A DNA stretch of 64,000 nucleotides from Okapia johnstoni (Eukaryota > Chordata > Mammalia > Artiodactyla > Giraffidae). A program made the position numbers and the translations under genes. Positions 43,936-55,490 of the stretch are shown here, in pieces. How positions within the stretch are numbered: the stretch's first letter is position 1; each line of letters begins with the position of its first letter. The stretch spans positions 75,746,385-75,810,384 of the forward strand of contig CM044315.1 in assembly GCA_024291935.2 (NCBI GenBank), written 5' to 3'. The notes beneath the pieces are model-generated. The model searched no databases. It was not told where the DNA came from and was given only the letters and a program-made list of their open reading frames with translations.

Positions 43936-44830
43936 TCTACATTATATTGAAGTAACAATGATATCAAAATTACAGAGACTTAAGAAACATCGCTGTATTT
44001 TTTTACTTTTGATCCATGTCTCTCATGGGCTGGCATAAGTTCTGCTCTATATCATCTTCCCTCTGGCACCCAGGCTGGCCAAGCATCCTCTGTTTGGAAC
44101 ACTGCTGTGTCTCAGTTTGGGCTCCATAAGAAGCCAAACTTGAGACAAAGATCTTCATTTCAATAGTTTATTTAGGAGGTGATCCCAGAGACCTTGCTGA
44201 GAGATGAAGTAAGATTTGGGAAAAGGAAAAAAAAGTTAAGAAAGATTCATTATCAAGCAAGCTACCACTTGGTAACTGGAATTTAATCCTTCAGGAGAAC
44301 CCTGGAAGTCAGTAGAAAATAAGCCTCAGAGATATTCCTGAGGGGCAAAGGCATGGGAGTGAGGGTGGGGGTGTTAATTTCCTGACACTTCTAATCTGCT
44401 TGATGAATGGACATAGCAGATTCCAGTGCCCAGAGAAAGTACTCAAGAGAAATTTGCAGATGTCAGCAGCTGGAAAGTATTCAATATGTGCAGAAATAAT
44501 AAGTGCCAGGAGAATATGTGAGATTGCAGGAAAGTACTGACAGCACCTGCCATTGGGTCATCATGGCAGAGGGGAAAGGGAGAGAGAGTGAGTCATGTAC
44601 CTTCTCTTAAAAATTTTTAGAAAGGGTCACTTTTGCCCAATTTTCCTTAGTCAAAGCAACTCATATGACAACTTATAATTCAACGGGGTAGAGATGTTGA
44701 CTATTCCTACATGGAAGGGCACTGCAGTGAGAAGAGCTAGAATATTTGGCAATGGTGAATATACCTTTTTACACTTCTAGAAAGATTTTTATGTTCCCAC
44801 CATCAAGTTAAAAGTCCTGATCATAGCTTT
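43936..44830. mobile_element. Unclassified old interspersed repeat
   Basis: ctccataagaagccaaactt, gtagtttatttaggaggtga-type block (about 44163), tctaatctgcttgatgaatg and agtcaaagcaactcatatga look like a diverged mammalian LTR or DNA element that I cannot name. No coding frame. Confidence 0.35.
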
Positions 44831-44834
44831 AAAT

Positions 44835-46115
44835 AAAAATAACAGCTTTACTGAGATATAATTCACACCCATAAAATCCATCCTTTAAAGTGCACCATTT
44901 ACATTAAATAAAGTGTACCATGTAGTGGTTTTCAGTACATTTACAGAATTGTACAATCACCACTAATTCCAGAACATTATTACTACTCCAGAAAGAAACT
45001 CTGTACCCATTAACAGTCATCCCCCATTTTTGCCTTCCCCTAGGCCCTGCAACCACTAATTTATTTTGTATCTCTATGGATTTGCCTATTCTAGATGTCT
45101 CATATAAATGGAATTGCATAGTATATGGCCTTTTGTGACTGGATTCTTTTTTTACTTAACATAATGTTTTCAAGGTCCATCCATACTCTAGCATGTATTG
45201 GTACTTCACACCTTTTTATTGCCAAATAATATTCCATTGTATTGATATATCATAATTTGTTTATCCATTCATCTATTGATGAATATTTCAGTTGTATACA
45301 TTTTTTGGCTATTGTGGATAATGTTGCCATAGACATTTGTGAACAAGTAAAAACCATGTTTTGAATTCTCTTGGACATATATCTAGGAAATGGATGGCTG
45401 AATCATTTGGTAAGTGTCAAGGTAAAGATTTTGAGAAACTGCAAAAGTGTTTTCTAAAGTAGGTGTGTCATTTACATTCTCATCAGCAACATAGGGTGCT
45501 TCCAATTTCTCCCAATCCTTTCTAACACTTGTTATTACCTGTCTTTTGATTTATAGTCATCCTAGTGGGTATGAAGTGGTATCGTATAATAGTTTTGGTT
45601 TGCATTTTCCCAATGGCTTATGACATTGAATATGTTTTAATGTACTTATTTGCCATTTGTGTGTCTTTTTTGGAAAAATCTTAGTCAAGTTATTTTCCCT
45701 TACTGATATCAATTAGGTTACATTTGTCTTTTTATCATTGAGTTGTAAAAGTTTTTAAATACGTATTCTGAGTACAAGGTCTTTTGTCACATACATAATT
45801 TTAAAATATATTTTCCTGTTCCATGGGTTGTCTTTTCATTTGCTTGATGGCATTTAAAACAAAAAAAAATTTATTTTGATGAAGTTCAATTTATCTATTT
45901 TATTGCTTATGCTTTTGGTATCATATCAAAGAAAAAATTGACTAATGTCATGAAGGTATACTCCTATGAGCTAATTTTTGTATGATATGAGATAGGACTC
46001 CAGTTTGTCTATTTGCATGTGATTGTCCAGTTTTGCTAGCACCATTTGTTGAAAAAACTGTTCTTTCTCTTGTTGATTTATCTTGGCACCTTGTCAAATG
46101 CTCATTAACTTTTTG
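44835..46115 (-). mobile_element. Old L1, 3' UTR and ORF2 end
   Basis: Antisense L1 with long clear matches: acagctttactgagatataa, tggttttcagtacatttaca, cctattctagatgtctcata, ccattcatctattgatgaat, catcctagtgggtatgaagt, ctttttatcattgagttgta, ccatgggttgtcttttcatt, gctagcaccatttgttgaaa. Confidence 0.95.
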
Positions 46116-46154
46116 ATGGTATAGACTAAAAGGACAGATTTAGGAAGTATCTAA

Positions 46155-46375
46155 ACGTCAGCATTCAGTGTCAGAACTGTGTTAGGCACTTCACATATAT
46201 TTTTCACATAATTTCCCCCACTGTACCATTAAACAGGCATAGTCTTTCCTGATTTGCTGATGAGAAATGAAGGTGCTACACAGTTAGAATTGCCCACATA
46301 AATGCAATTAATAAGTAAATGCTAAAGTCAGAATTCAAATCCAACTCTCTCTAATTATGCATCAGAATATTGCTT
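46155..46375 (-). mobile_element. MIR SINE
   Basis: ctgtgttaggcacttcacat, tttcacataatttcccccac, tgatgagaaatgaaggtgct, gtcagaattcaaatccaact: antisense MIR. Confidence 0.82.
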
Positions 46376-47030
46376 TTTCTATTGCTACATAAGAATACTA
46401 CTTCCTGTGTGATACTGGCCCACACAGTCTTCTTTCTCAGACAGAATTAAAGCTGACCTACTTAGCTGTTGATAAGGAAAGTGTGAAATGTCAGGACATC
46501 ACAGGCATGGGGATTTTCCACTAACGAGGCTACATCCTGAAGAGACAATTGATTTCCTAAAATATTGCAGAAACCTCCAGAAAAAATCACAGCTAGAATG
46601 GTTTCTGATTGCAAATATGCACAAAAAATATTTTTATCACCTCTTAACCTTGTTAAAACAATACTAGTTTATATGGTAATGGACTAAACCTGCTGATCAT
46701 TACATAACAACTTTGGACTTTATCTCCAATTAAAGTCCCCCATGATGTAAATGTAGCCACTCTGAAGACTAAAGGAACAAGAGAGCCCAAACTAGCCATT
46801 ATTCCTGCTTCATGGCCATCTTCAGAGCCAGCATAGCCTGTGGAGCCAGTCCAGAGTGGCCACGACCAGGAGAGAAGACAAGTCAGGGAACTCCTGACCT
46901 CACAGCCAGCAGTTAGCAGCACAGTGGCTATGCACTGGGAGGATGGTTCAAAAACTGCATGTACATCATTAAAACAACTTTAAAGAGATCTTTAAAGGAG
47001 ATAAATAAATTGTTCCTAGTCCCACAGCCT
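46376..47030. other. No gene; unassigned sequence
   Basis: No recognised repeat. The reverse-strand 89-codon frame (46653-46922) shows no domain. Confidence 0.4.
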
Positions 47031-47034
47031 TAGC

Positions 47035-47970
47035 ACAATACAAAACCTAATTCTGTTTATACATTTTCCTTTTCAGTTCTTGTCTATATGCAGAAACATA
47101 TTTACATAATTGCAATCACAGTAAGTTTTTATGTACATCTTTTTTCACTTAACATTATTTCATAAACAATCTTCATGTCGCTATGTAGTTTACATACTTA
47201 CCATCTTTTTATAATAACTTTCTCCATTGAAGGATAGCACATGCCCATGGTACAAATTTTGAAAAACACAGAAAAGTTATAAAGATGAAATATCAGTTAT
47301 CTCCCAGAGGCAATCACTGTTTAATATTTTAACACATTTACTTCTTTGCTTTTTTCCTATGCATGTTTAATTTTGTTTTACATAGTTGAGATCACATAGA
47401 ATATAAAATTTTATCCTGATTTTTCACTTAATATTACAACAGAAATATTTTCCCATGCCAATGATGTTGGATATTTAACTTGATTTTATTTTTCATTCCT
47501 ATGAATAATTTATCAACCTTTGTGTATATATTTGTGTCTACATTTTAGGTTATTGTCTCAAGATAAATTACTAGGGATGGAATTACTTAGATCCATGAAC
47601 ATTTTATGAGCATTTTAAAGGCATACTTATTTTTAAAAGCTCTAGACTCTTCCATCTTTTATATGTAGCCTGGTTTACAAAAATACATGTCTTATGGTTG
47701 TACATTTGTGCTATATCCAGATGTTTTTCTCTTATAAATGACTCTACCATAAAATTATTTGTGAAAAAAACTTTTACTTCTTTTGCATAAGTTTTTTTTT
47801 ATTATTATTGCCTATTTTAAAAATAGAATTGCTGAGCCAAATAGCATTAATATGTTTAAGGAGTTATTAAGTCTTACTGCCAACTCATTTTCCAGAAAGG
47901 TTGTATCAATTTACATTCCCACCTCCATCCACCAACCTACATCATTCTTGTCAACAATGAAAAACAACAG
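47035..47970 (-). mobile_element. Old L1 3' UTR and ORF2 end
   Basis: tttttcacttaacattattt (twice), atctcccagaggcaatcact, acagaaatattttcccatgc, ggttattgtctcaagataaa, ttgtatcaatttacattccc: antisense L1M pieces, possibly two overlapping copies. Confidence 0.75.
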
Positions 47971-48790
47971 CATCGGGTGTTATTCGGAAGATTTATTAAA
48001 TCTAAGTGAACAAATTCCAGAATCTGAAAAACATTTAAAGGCAGAGAGAAACGTGTTTGTTCTCATAGTCGCCAGGAGACAAACTAATTACTATGTTCCT
48101 AGAATATTTCTCCTGGAAAATCTTTATAGGATGCCATATCCCAGGACTCAGGTGAAGAGGTTAATGAGAAGGGATCAAGGGCCCCATCTTGGAGTATCCA
48201 GGTGGGTGGACTGTGCTCTGAGAAGGGGATTCGGAGGCATGGCATCCAAATGCCATAGCTAATCAGCATGAGGGTGGTCAGGTAAGGAAGGACCTAGCAA
48301 GCCTTGGCCATCAGACTGAATGCAGGCCAAGAGGAACTGAAATGCAATACACAAAAGGGAAAATTAAGACCTAGGAATTATATAAGTAGGAGTCTTTAAA
48401 CACAACCTAAATTGCCTTAGGCAAAAATAAGTAATTCATTAGTTCATAGATAATCCAGAAATAAATCTGCCTCCCTGTGCATCTTGATATAGAGCTCCTG
48501 CGGCCCAGCTTGTTTTTCTTCTTCTCTTAACTCAATTTGCTCTTAACTGCATTTCCAGGCCACATGTTGTTTCAGGATGGCAGAATGTACGTTCTCCCAA
48601 ATTCCAGTCCAGAAGGAAAAAGCAAGAGACACTCATCCAGAAGTCCCAACAGAATCTCTGTTGCTTCATTCTGTGATTGGGTCATTATGACTTCATCTTT
48701 AAACAAGTATCTGTGTACAGGGTAAGCTACTGTGCTGATTGGCTGAGAGTTGAGTTATAAAAATCATCCATGGTGGATAAATTGAGGCCT
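47971..48790. other. No gene; unassigned sequence
   Basis: A forward frame spanning 47783-48262 starts inside L1 and shows no domain. Confidence 0.4.
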
Positions 48791-48792
48791 GA

Positions 48793-48975
48793 CATTCCCG
48801 GGTGACTCAGTTGGTAAAGAATCCTCCTGCCAAATGCAGGAAATGCAAGAGACTCTGGTTCAATCCTTGGGTCAGAAGAAGGAAACGGCAACCCACTCCA
48901 GTATTCTCACCTGGGAAATCTCATGGATGGGGTCTCAAGAGCTGGACACAACTTAGCGACTAGACCACCACCATT
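48793..48975 (+). mobile_element. Bov-tA SINE
   Basis: gacattcccgggtgactcag, ttggtaaagaatcctcctgc, ggcaacccactccagtattc, gctggacacaacttagcgac. Confidence 0.92.
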
Positions 48976-49341
48976 ACCTGGAAATGGTCCAAGACCAACT
49001 GTGTGAATTATAAGGTCTGAGAGTACAGCAAACATTTAGCTATTCTGTAGCAGCCCTTCTATTGAAAATTATAGATCCAACAGGGGTTTCACATCTAGAA
49101 TCTCTGGGCAGAGACAGGTTCAGTTCAGTTCAGTTCAGTCACTCAGTCGTGTCCGACTCTCTGAGACCCCATGAATCGCAGCACGCCAGGCATCCCTGTC
49201 CATCACCAACTCCCGGAGTTTACCCAAACCCATATCCATCGAGTCAGTGATGCCATCCAACCATCTCATCCTCTGTCATCCCCTTCTCCTCCTGCCCCCA
49301 ATCCTTCCCAGCATTAGGGTCTTTTCCAATGAGTCAACTCT

Positions 49342-49785
49342 TCACATCAGGTGGCCAAAGTATTGGAGTTTCAGCTTCAACATCAGTCCTTCCAATGAAC
49401 ACCCAGGACTGATATCCTTTAGGATGGACTGGCTGGATCTCCTTGCAGTCCAAGGGACTCTCAAGAGTCTTCTCCAACACCACAGTTCAAAAGCATCAAT
49501 TCTTCGGCGCTCAGCTTTCTTCACTGCCCAACTCTCACATCCATACATGACCACTGGAAAAACCATAGCCTTGACTAGACAGACTTTTGTTGGCAAAGTA
49601 ATGTCTCTGCTTTTAAATATGCTCTCTAGGTTGGTCATAACCTTCCTTCCAAGGAATAAGCGTCTTTTAATTTCATGGCTGCAATCACCATCAGCAGTGA
49701 TTTTGGAGCCCAGAAAAATAAAGTCTGACACTGTTTCCACTGTTTCCCCATCTATTTCCCAAAAAGTGATGGGACCAGATGCCAT
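49342..49785 (-). pseudogene. BovB RT C-terminal remnant (copy F)
   Basis: 147 codons: MASGPITFWEIDGETVET, SKITADGDCSHEIKRRLF, VFPVVMYGCESWAVKKAE, CWRRLLRVPWTARRSSQ, ending at QYFGHLM. The C-terminal region after the catalytic core. Confidence 0.88.
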
Positions 49786-50080
49786 GATCTTAGTTTTCTA
49801 AACAGTGAGCTTTAAGCCAACTTTTTCACTCTCCTCTTTCACTTTCATCAAGAGGCTCTTTAGTTCTTCTTCACTTTCTGCCATAAGGGTGGTGTCATCT
49901 GCATATCTGTGGTGATTGATATTTCTCCCAGCATTCTTGTTGATTCCAGCTTGTGTTTCTTCCAGCCTGGCATTTCTCATGATGTACTCTGCATATAAGT
50001 TAAATAAGCAGGGTGACAATATACAGCCTTGATGTCCTCCTTTTCCTATTTGGAATCAGTCTGTTGTTCCATGTCCAGTT

Positions 50081-50668
50081 CTAACTGTTGCTTCCTGACC
50101 TGCATACAGGTTTCTCAAGAGGCAGGTCAGATGGCCTGGTATTCCCATCTCTTTTGAGAATTTTCCACAGTTTATTTTGATTCACACAGTCAAAGGCTTT
50201 GGCATAGTCAATAAAGCAGAAATAGATGTTTTTCTGGAACTCTCTTACTTTTTCGATGATCCAGCGGATGTTGGCAATTTGGTCACTGGTTCCTCTGCCT
50301 TTTCTAAAACCAACTTGAACATCTGGAAGTTCACAGTTCACGTATTGTTGAAGCCTGGCTTGGAGAATTTTGAGCATTACTTTACTAGTGTGTGAGATGA
50401 GTGCAATTGTGCAGTAGTTTGAGCATTCTTTGGCATTGCCTTTCTTTGGGATTGGAATGAAAACTGACCTTTTCCAGTCCTGTGGCCACTGCTGAGTTTT
50501 CCAGATTTGCTGGCATATCGAGTGCAGCACTTTCACAGCATCATCTTTGATGATTTGAAATAGCCCAACTGGAATTCCATCACCTCCACTAGCTTTGTTC
50601 GTAGTGATGCTTCCTAAGGCCCACTTGACTTCACATTCCAGGATGTCTGGCTCTAGGTGAGTGATCAC
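50081..50668 (-). pseudogene. BovB reverse transcriptase, fingers and palm remnant (copy F)
   Basis: 195 codons open: ITHLEPDILECEVKWALG, TTNKASGGDGIPVGLFQI, SICQQIWKTQQWPQDWKR, SVFIPIPKKGNAKECSNY, QARLQQYVNCELPDVQV, FRKGRG and FIDYAKAFDCVNQNKLW with the first catalytic aspartate. The frame then shifts before QGCILSPCLFNLY; the YADD motif is in the separate piece 49798-50019 (RYADDTTLMA). Not functional. Confidence 0.9.
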
Positions 50669-51074
50669 ATCATTGTGATTATCTGGATTGTGAAGATCTT
50701 TTTTGTACAGTTTTTCTGTGTATTCTTGCCCTCTTCTTAATATCTTCTGCTTCTGTTAGGTCCATACCATTTCTGTCCTTTATCGAGCCCATCTTTGCAT
50801 GAAATGTTCCCTTGGTATCTCTATTGGTATCTAGATTCACATCTATTGGTATCTAGATTCACATCTAGAATCTCTGGGCAGAGACAGGACTCATCTTCAA
50901 ATGGAGGCTGTTCCTTGGACCCAGGGAAGGCCTTCCTGATTAAAGCTAGACCCATACAAGTAGCTGGGTTATTGAGACCAGGCACCAGTCCTGGGATAGC
51001 ACTCAGAGAACAGACCTAAGCTTAACAGACATGGAGCTGGATGCCAGACTTATCTCGGAGTCAACTTTCAACAG

Positions 51075-51204
51075 TAGTCAAAGTATGGGAACCAGGTAGA
51101 CCTGACTTCTAATCTTGATTCTCTCATTTCTTGGCTCCATGCCCTTAGGAAAATTGTGTAACTACTTTGTGACTTAGTGTTCCACGAAATATGGGTGCAT
51201 CTAT
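51075..51204 (+). mobile_element. MIR SINE
   Basis: gtagacctgacttctaatct, tgattctctcatttcttggc, gaaaattgtgtaactacttt: sense MIR core. Confidence 0.6.
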
Positions 51205-51770
51205 TAAGAGCATCATAAGATTTTTATCTTTCATTGTATTAATGGTGTGTATCATTTATTGACTCGCATGTTGAACCATCGTTGCACACCAGAAATCCCA
51301 TTTGATCATGGTATGGCGTATGATCCTTTTTAACGTGCTGTTGAATTTTGTTTGCTAGTTTTTTGTTGAGAATTTTTGCATTTATATTCACTGAGGAGGT
51401 TGGCCTATAGTTTTCTTTTCTTGTAATGTCCTCATCTAGCTTGATATTAGGGTAATGCTGACTTCATAAAATGAGTTATGGAGTGTTCCAGTGTTCCATC
51501 CTCTTTAGTTTCTTGGAAGAACTTGAGAAGGATTGGCATTAATTCATCTTTAAATGTTTGGTTGAACTCATTAGTGAAAAAATCTGGTCCTGGCTGTTCT
51601 TTGTTGGGAGGTTTGATATTACTACTTTAAACTCCGTAGTCACTGTTAGTCTGTTTAGATGTTCTGTTTCTTCCTGATTCATCCTTGGTAGGTTGTATGC
51701 TTCTAGGATTGTATTTCTCTTTTTTCTAGCTTATCTAATTTGTTGACATATAATTGTTTACAGTAAGAAG
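51205..51770 (-). mobile_element. L1 ORF2 reverse transcriptase region
   Basis: Antisense L1: gttgaaccatcgttgcacac, gtttgctagttttttgttga, actgaggaggttggcctata, tgacttcataaaatgagtta, cttgagaaggattggcatta, aaaatctggtcctggctgt, gtatttctcttttttctagc. Frame destroyed. Confidence 0.92.
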
Positions 51771-51884
51771 TATCTTAATATGCTCCAAATGAACACAAAA
51801 GCAGGCATATGCTCTCTGCACTCTTAGTTCATTTATTTATCTACTTATTTATTGTACATGTGTTCAACAGCAGGGTAGAAGCAA

Positions 51885-52134
51885 AAGAGCAAGAGATTTG
51901 TAGTGCATACATACATGATGTGTTCACATCCTACATCTTCCACTTACAGTTTGACCTTGGGAAGTCCTATTAGCTTTCTTGTGCTTTACTTTCATTTTTA
52001 CCATCTATAAAAGCACAGGATGGTAAAAACACTTGTTAGAATTTTGTGAAGATTAGATATGATAGATGTAAATTGGTTAGAATAGTAAGTTGCATGACCT
52101 ATAGATTTTAAATAAATAATTGCTATTGTGATTG
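51885..52134 (+). mobile_element. MIR SINE
   Basis: ttccacttacagtttgacct, tgggaagtcctattagcttt, tttaccatctataaaagcac, ttgtgaagattagatatgat. Confidence 0.8.
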
Positions 52135-52135
52135 C

Positions 52136-52664
52136 ATTGCTTTGTGACAAACTATGCCAAAGCTTAGCAGTTTCAAACAATAATCAAAGTTTGTTATTTC
52201 ACACAGTTTGTGTGGATTATGAATCTAGCAGCTCAGATAGGTAGTTTTGGCTCAGGATCTCTCATAAGGTTGCAATTAAGATGTCAGCCAAAGCTGTAGT
52301 TATCTGAAGGCTTGAGTAGGGCTGGAAGATCATCTTTCACGATAATTCATTCACTTGGATGGCAATTTTCTTCTGTCTTTTACCAAAAGGCCTCTGGTCT
52401 TTGCCACATAGGTTTTTCAATAGGGCTGCTTGAGTATCCTCACAATATTACAACTGACTTCCTTCAAAGTGATTAATCAAAGAGACCAAAGGTAGAGGCT
52501 TCAGTGTTTTTTATGAGAGTCTAGGAAGTCATACCTTGTCATTCTAATAATAGTGTATTAATGATACAATTCTGTCTTTTCATTATGGAAAGAGACTATA
52601 CAAGGACATGAATACTAGGAAAACCTGAGAATCATTCAGGGCCCATCTTGGAGACCAACTACTA
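52136..52664 (-). mobile_element. MLT1-type MaLR solo LTR
   Basis: Antisense: ttgctttgtgacaaactatg, ttatttcacacagtttgtgt, ctcataaggttgcaattaag, atgtcagccaaagctgtagt, agagactatacaaggacatg, catcttggagaccaactact. This is the usual MLT1 order; no internal region. Confidence 0.85.
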
Positions 52665-53385
52665 AAATGCTAATAATGATTATAATTATCAATACTATAT
52701 CTTTGGTTCCTTTCAGACCCAGACTTGCCTTTTTCATTCCTCCAAGGATTCTCCCCTTCCTCCCAAGATATATGAGTAATGGCCTGTCTTTTTGAGATTG
52801 GCAGGAGTTTCTGAGAAAAATATTAAGAATTGTCTAGCTTCTATATCTTTCATAAATAAACAGCTACATTTGTCCATCTGTATCTTTCTGTACTAACATT
52901 GATCTAAACTTTAAGGGCCTTTGCCTTGGTCACAAAAGTGAGAAATATTTTGGTTCACTGGACTAAGAAAAATAAGATCTCTCATTTAGGAAAAGAAGGT
53001 TGTGTGCCCCATTGTCTGATTCCCAATTTATATCAAAGCCTTTTTCACTTTTGGTAAATGGGTGTTGACTGCCACTGAGTAGACGCCAGCTGTGGTCCAA
53101 GTACATGTACTTGAAATTCCTAGAGACTAGGGACACAATGGCATATCATAGAGGGTGGTGCATATCTTTCATCCTCTTGGTCTAAAATATTATCAAGGAC
53201 AGTGATGAGGATAGACATCAAGAATGTGGGATTTACTAATTCACCATTTCCAGTGCTTACTCAGCACTATTGGAACAGAAAAATAAAGTGTCACTATGAA
53301 CAAAAAGAGAAAAAAGAAATGAGAGTAAAAATAAAGAGAAATAGAGGGAGAAGGAAAGAAGAAAAAAGAAATTCTAGGTAGTATT
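52665..53385. other. No gene; unassigned sequence
   Basis: Includes an A/G-rich stretch at 53300-53375. No repeat family or coding frame recognised. Confidence 0.4.
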
Positions 53386-53389
53386 CAAT

Positions 53390-53575
53390 GAAAACTTTGG
53401 GATTAGCTGGACCAGGGTTCAAATCTTATCTACACCATTTACTCTTTAATGATTTTAGACAAAATGAAACCTCACAGAGCTTCAGCTCTTTCATCCTAAG
53501 ATGGGCTGCTAATACTGACTTCAAAGGGTTGCTGTATTAGTTGAAGTAATATATCTGGCATAAATAAAGTCCTTT
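53390..53575 (+). mobile_element. MIR SINE
   Basis: accagggttcaaatcttatc, acagagcttcagctctttca, agggttgctgtattagttga. Confidence 0.75.
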
Positions 53576-53642
53576 TTTGAGGATGGTCACTGCAGATAAC
53601 TTACTTGTTTTTCTTACTTATTTGGCACCAGCTTATTAGGTT

Positions 53643-53846
53643 GGGCTTCCTTGGTGGCTCAGACAGTAAAGAATCTGCTTGCAATACAAGAGATACATGT
53701 TCAGTTCCTGAGTCTAGCAGATCCCCTGGAGAAGGCAATGGCAACCCACTCCAGTATTCTTGCCTGGAGAATTCCATGGACAGAGGGCCTGGAGGGCTAG
53801 AGTCCATGAGGTCGCAAAGAGTCGGACACGACTAAGCAAATAACAC
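53643..53846 (+). mobile_element. Bov-tA SINE with 9-bp target duplication
   Basis: gggcttccttggtggctcag, gcagatcccctggagaaggc, aacccactccagtattcttg, agtcggacacgactaagc. tattaggtt at 53634-53642 and 53847-53855 is the target duplication. Confidence 0.95.
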
Positions 53847-53855
53847 TATTAGGTT

Positions 53856-54535
53856 AGCCTCTGAAATGCCGGAAAGATTTGTCTTTGGCACCTGTGGTAC
53901 AATTTCCTTACTTCCAGATGATGGCTGAACCACTGTCTTATAAACCTGATATACTTCTCTCTAGAAACAAATGAACAAACAAAGGCTGAGAGAGGAATCA
54001 GCCCAGCTCAGATGAGTTCCATTCTTGGATGGATGGCTGGATGACCTGCAGAATGTTTCCCTTCTGGTAAAGATTATTGGAAGACTGGTTTGTTAGAGAA
54101 GAGTTTAATTGCAATGATGAAAGGAGAATTGGTGGTTTTCAGCTGCTTTCAGGTTAAACAAAACTTGAGTTTTCCACATCTAGTGTAATTAAATTTGTGA
54201 GGTGGGCTCAGTTCCAGCCTTAAAATGTACATTGGAAAGCATCTAATATCACTTCACTACACTGTCTTAGAGACCAGAACCTCATGAATACATCCCCTCA
54301 TGCTCTGGCCTCTGCCCATGTTTGATTCCCTAGGGTTAACTGACAGGGGCTGTCTCAGGAACATGTTCATGGTGTTCCCACTAAGTTTTCTGCCCTGACT
54401 CTCTCTCTCCGTTTTTCACTCCAAATCCCTGGGTCTTTCTTTACTTCCTCCATGAAAGTTCAAAGGAGGGGCAACCTAACCACCTTCTCTTTACTGGAGG
54501 GGATAATGAGAGTGAGTGGCAGTAATGGCCATGAC
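53856..54535. other. No gene; unassigned sequence
   Basis: No recognised repeat or coding frame. Confidence 0.4.
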
Positions 54536-54539
54536 TGGC

Positions 54540-54735
54540 TTTGATATAGCACATTACAATGGCAAAGTCAAATACTTTGTTTAACTAACAACAACGCTAT
54601 AGGTTGGCATCTTTATATTAGGGAAATGATAAAATTTGTCTAAGTTCACAAAAGCTTCTAGTTGGAAAACTCAGAACTTAAACTCAGATTTTCTGACCAA
54701 CATCCAGTGGACTTCTGTTTTCTCAGCCAGTCACA
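54540..54735 (-). mobile_element. MIR SINE
   Basis: aacaacaacgctataggttg, gataaaatttgtctaagttc, cagaacttaaactcagattt. Confidence 0.65.
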
Positions 54736-54992
54736 AGTGCTGGTTCATCCAGAGTGTGTGCAGAGATATTAAAAAGAAAACCAAATGAGAGAAGAACTCA
54801 TTTACTGCAAAAATAGGTATTAAGATAACAAACAGTTATGGAGCCTGAGATAAAAGTTAAAATTTTCTGTGTCCACACAGAAAATTAAGCAGAAAGATCA
54901 GAGCAAAAGCAGACACCAAACCCCACCCCCTGTGTATAACAAGCTAATTTAGTAATCCAACACTTCTTAAATCCACTGTGCCTGCCCTTGAG

Positions 54993-55215
54993 TGCATGCG
55001 TGCTCCATCACTCCAGTTGTATACAACTCTTTAAGACCCTATGGACTATAGCCCTCCAGGCTCCTCTGTCCATGGGATTCTCCAGGCAAGAATAATGGAG
55101 TGGGTTGCCACGCCCTCCTCCAGGGATCTTTCTGACCCAGAGATCAAAACCCCATCTCTTATGTGTCCTGTGTTGGTAGGCGAGTTCTTTACCGCTAGCA
55201 CCACCTGCGAAGTCC
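54993..55215 (-). mobile_element. Bov-tA SINE
   Basis: gactatagccctccaggctc, gattctccaggcaagaataa, gagtgggttgccacgccctc, gagttctttaccgctagcac: antisense, moderately diverged. Confidence 0.92.
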
Positions 55216-55397
55216 AACCCTGCACTTACTGAACCACAAAGCCAGATGATTCTGGGATCTGGCAGGCTTCAGGAGGGCTAAGCGGCCTCAGTTGAATGGA
55301 TGGGCTGCTAGAGAGTCTGGGACCTAGAACCAAGCAGGCCATCACTGCCTGCTGAGCCTCGAAAGCCAACTACATGGTTCCCTGTAAAATCTTCATT

Positions 55398-55490
55398 TGT
55401 TCTCAAAGTATGGTCCCTGGATCACTTGTAACAAAGTTACCCAGGGTTTTGTTTGTGGTTTTGGGCTGGCTAGTTCACTGAACTCCAGAC
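55398..55490 (+). mobile_element. MER5-like hAT-Charlie fragment
   Basis: tgttctcaaagtatggtccc tggatcac and acaaagttacccagggtttt resemble the start of MER5A (ggttctcaaagtgtggtccc). The rest is lost. Confidence 0.5.

Larger units (their letters stand above)
49119..50857 (-). mobile_element. BovB LINE, copy F, 5'-truncated, with 31-bp target duplication
   Basis: Reverse-strand BovB, 1.7 kb, complete 3' end (ttcagttcagttcagtcact). A 31-base sequence starting ttcacatctagaatctctgg occurs at 49088-49118 and 50858-50888 without mismatch, framing the element. The 5' junction holds a perfect 22-bp tandem duplication (50821-50842 and 50843-50864) made of BovB end plus target sequence. RT frame pieces: 50081-50668, 49798-50019 (YADD), 49342-49785. 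Confidence 0.98.
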
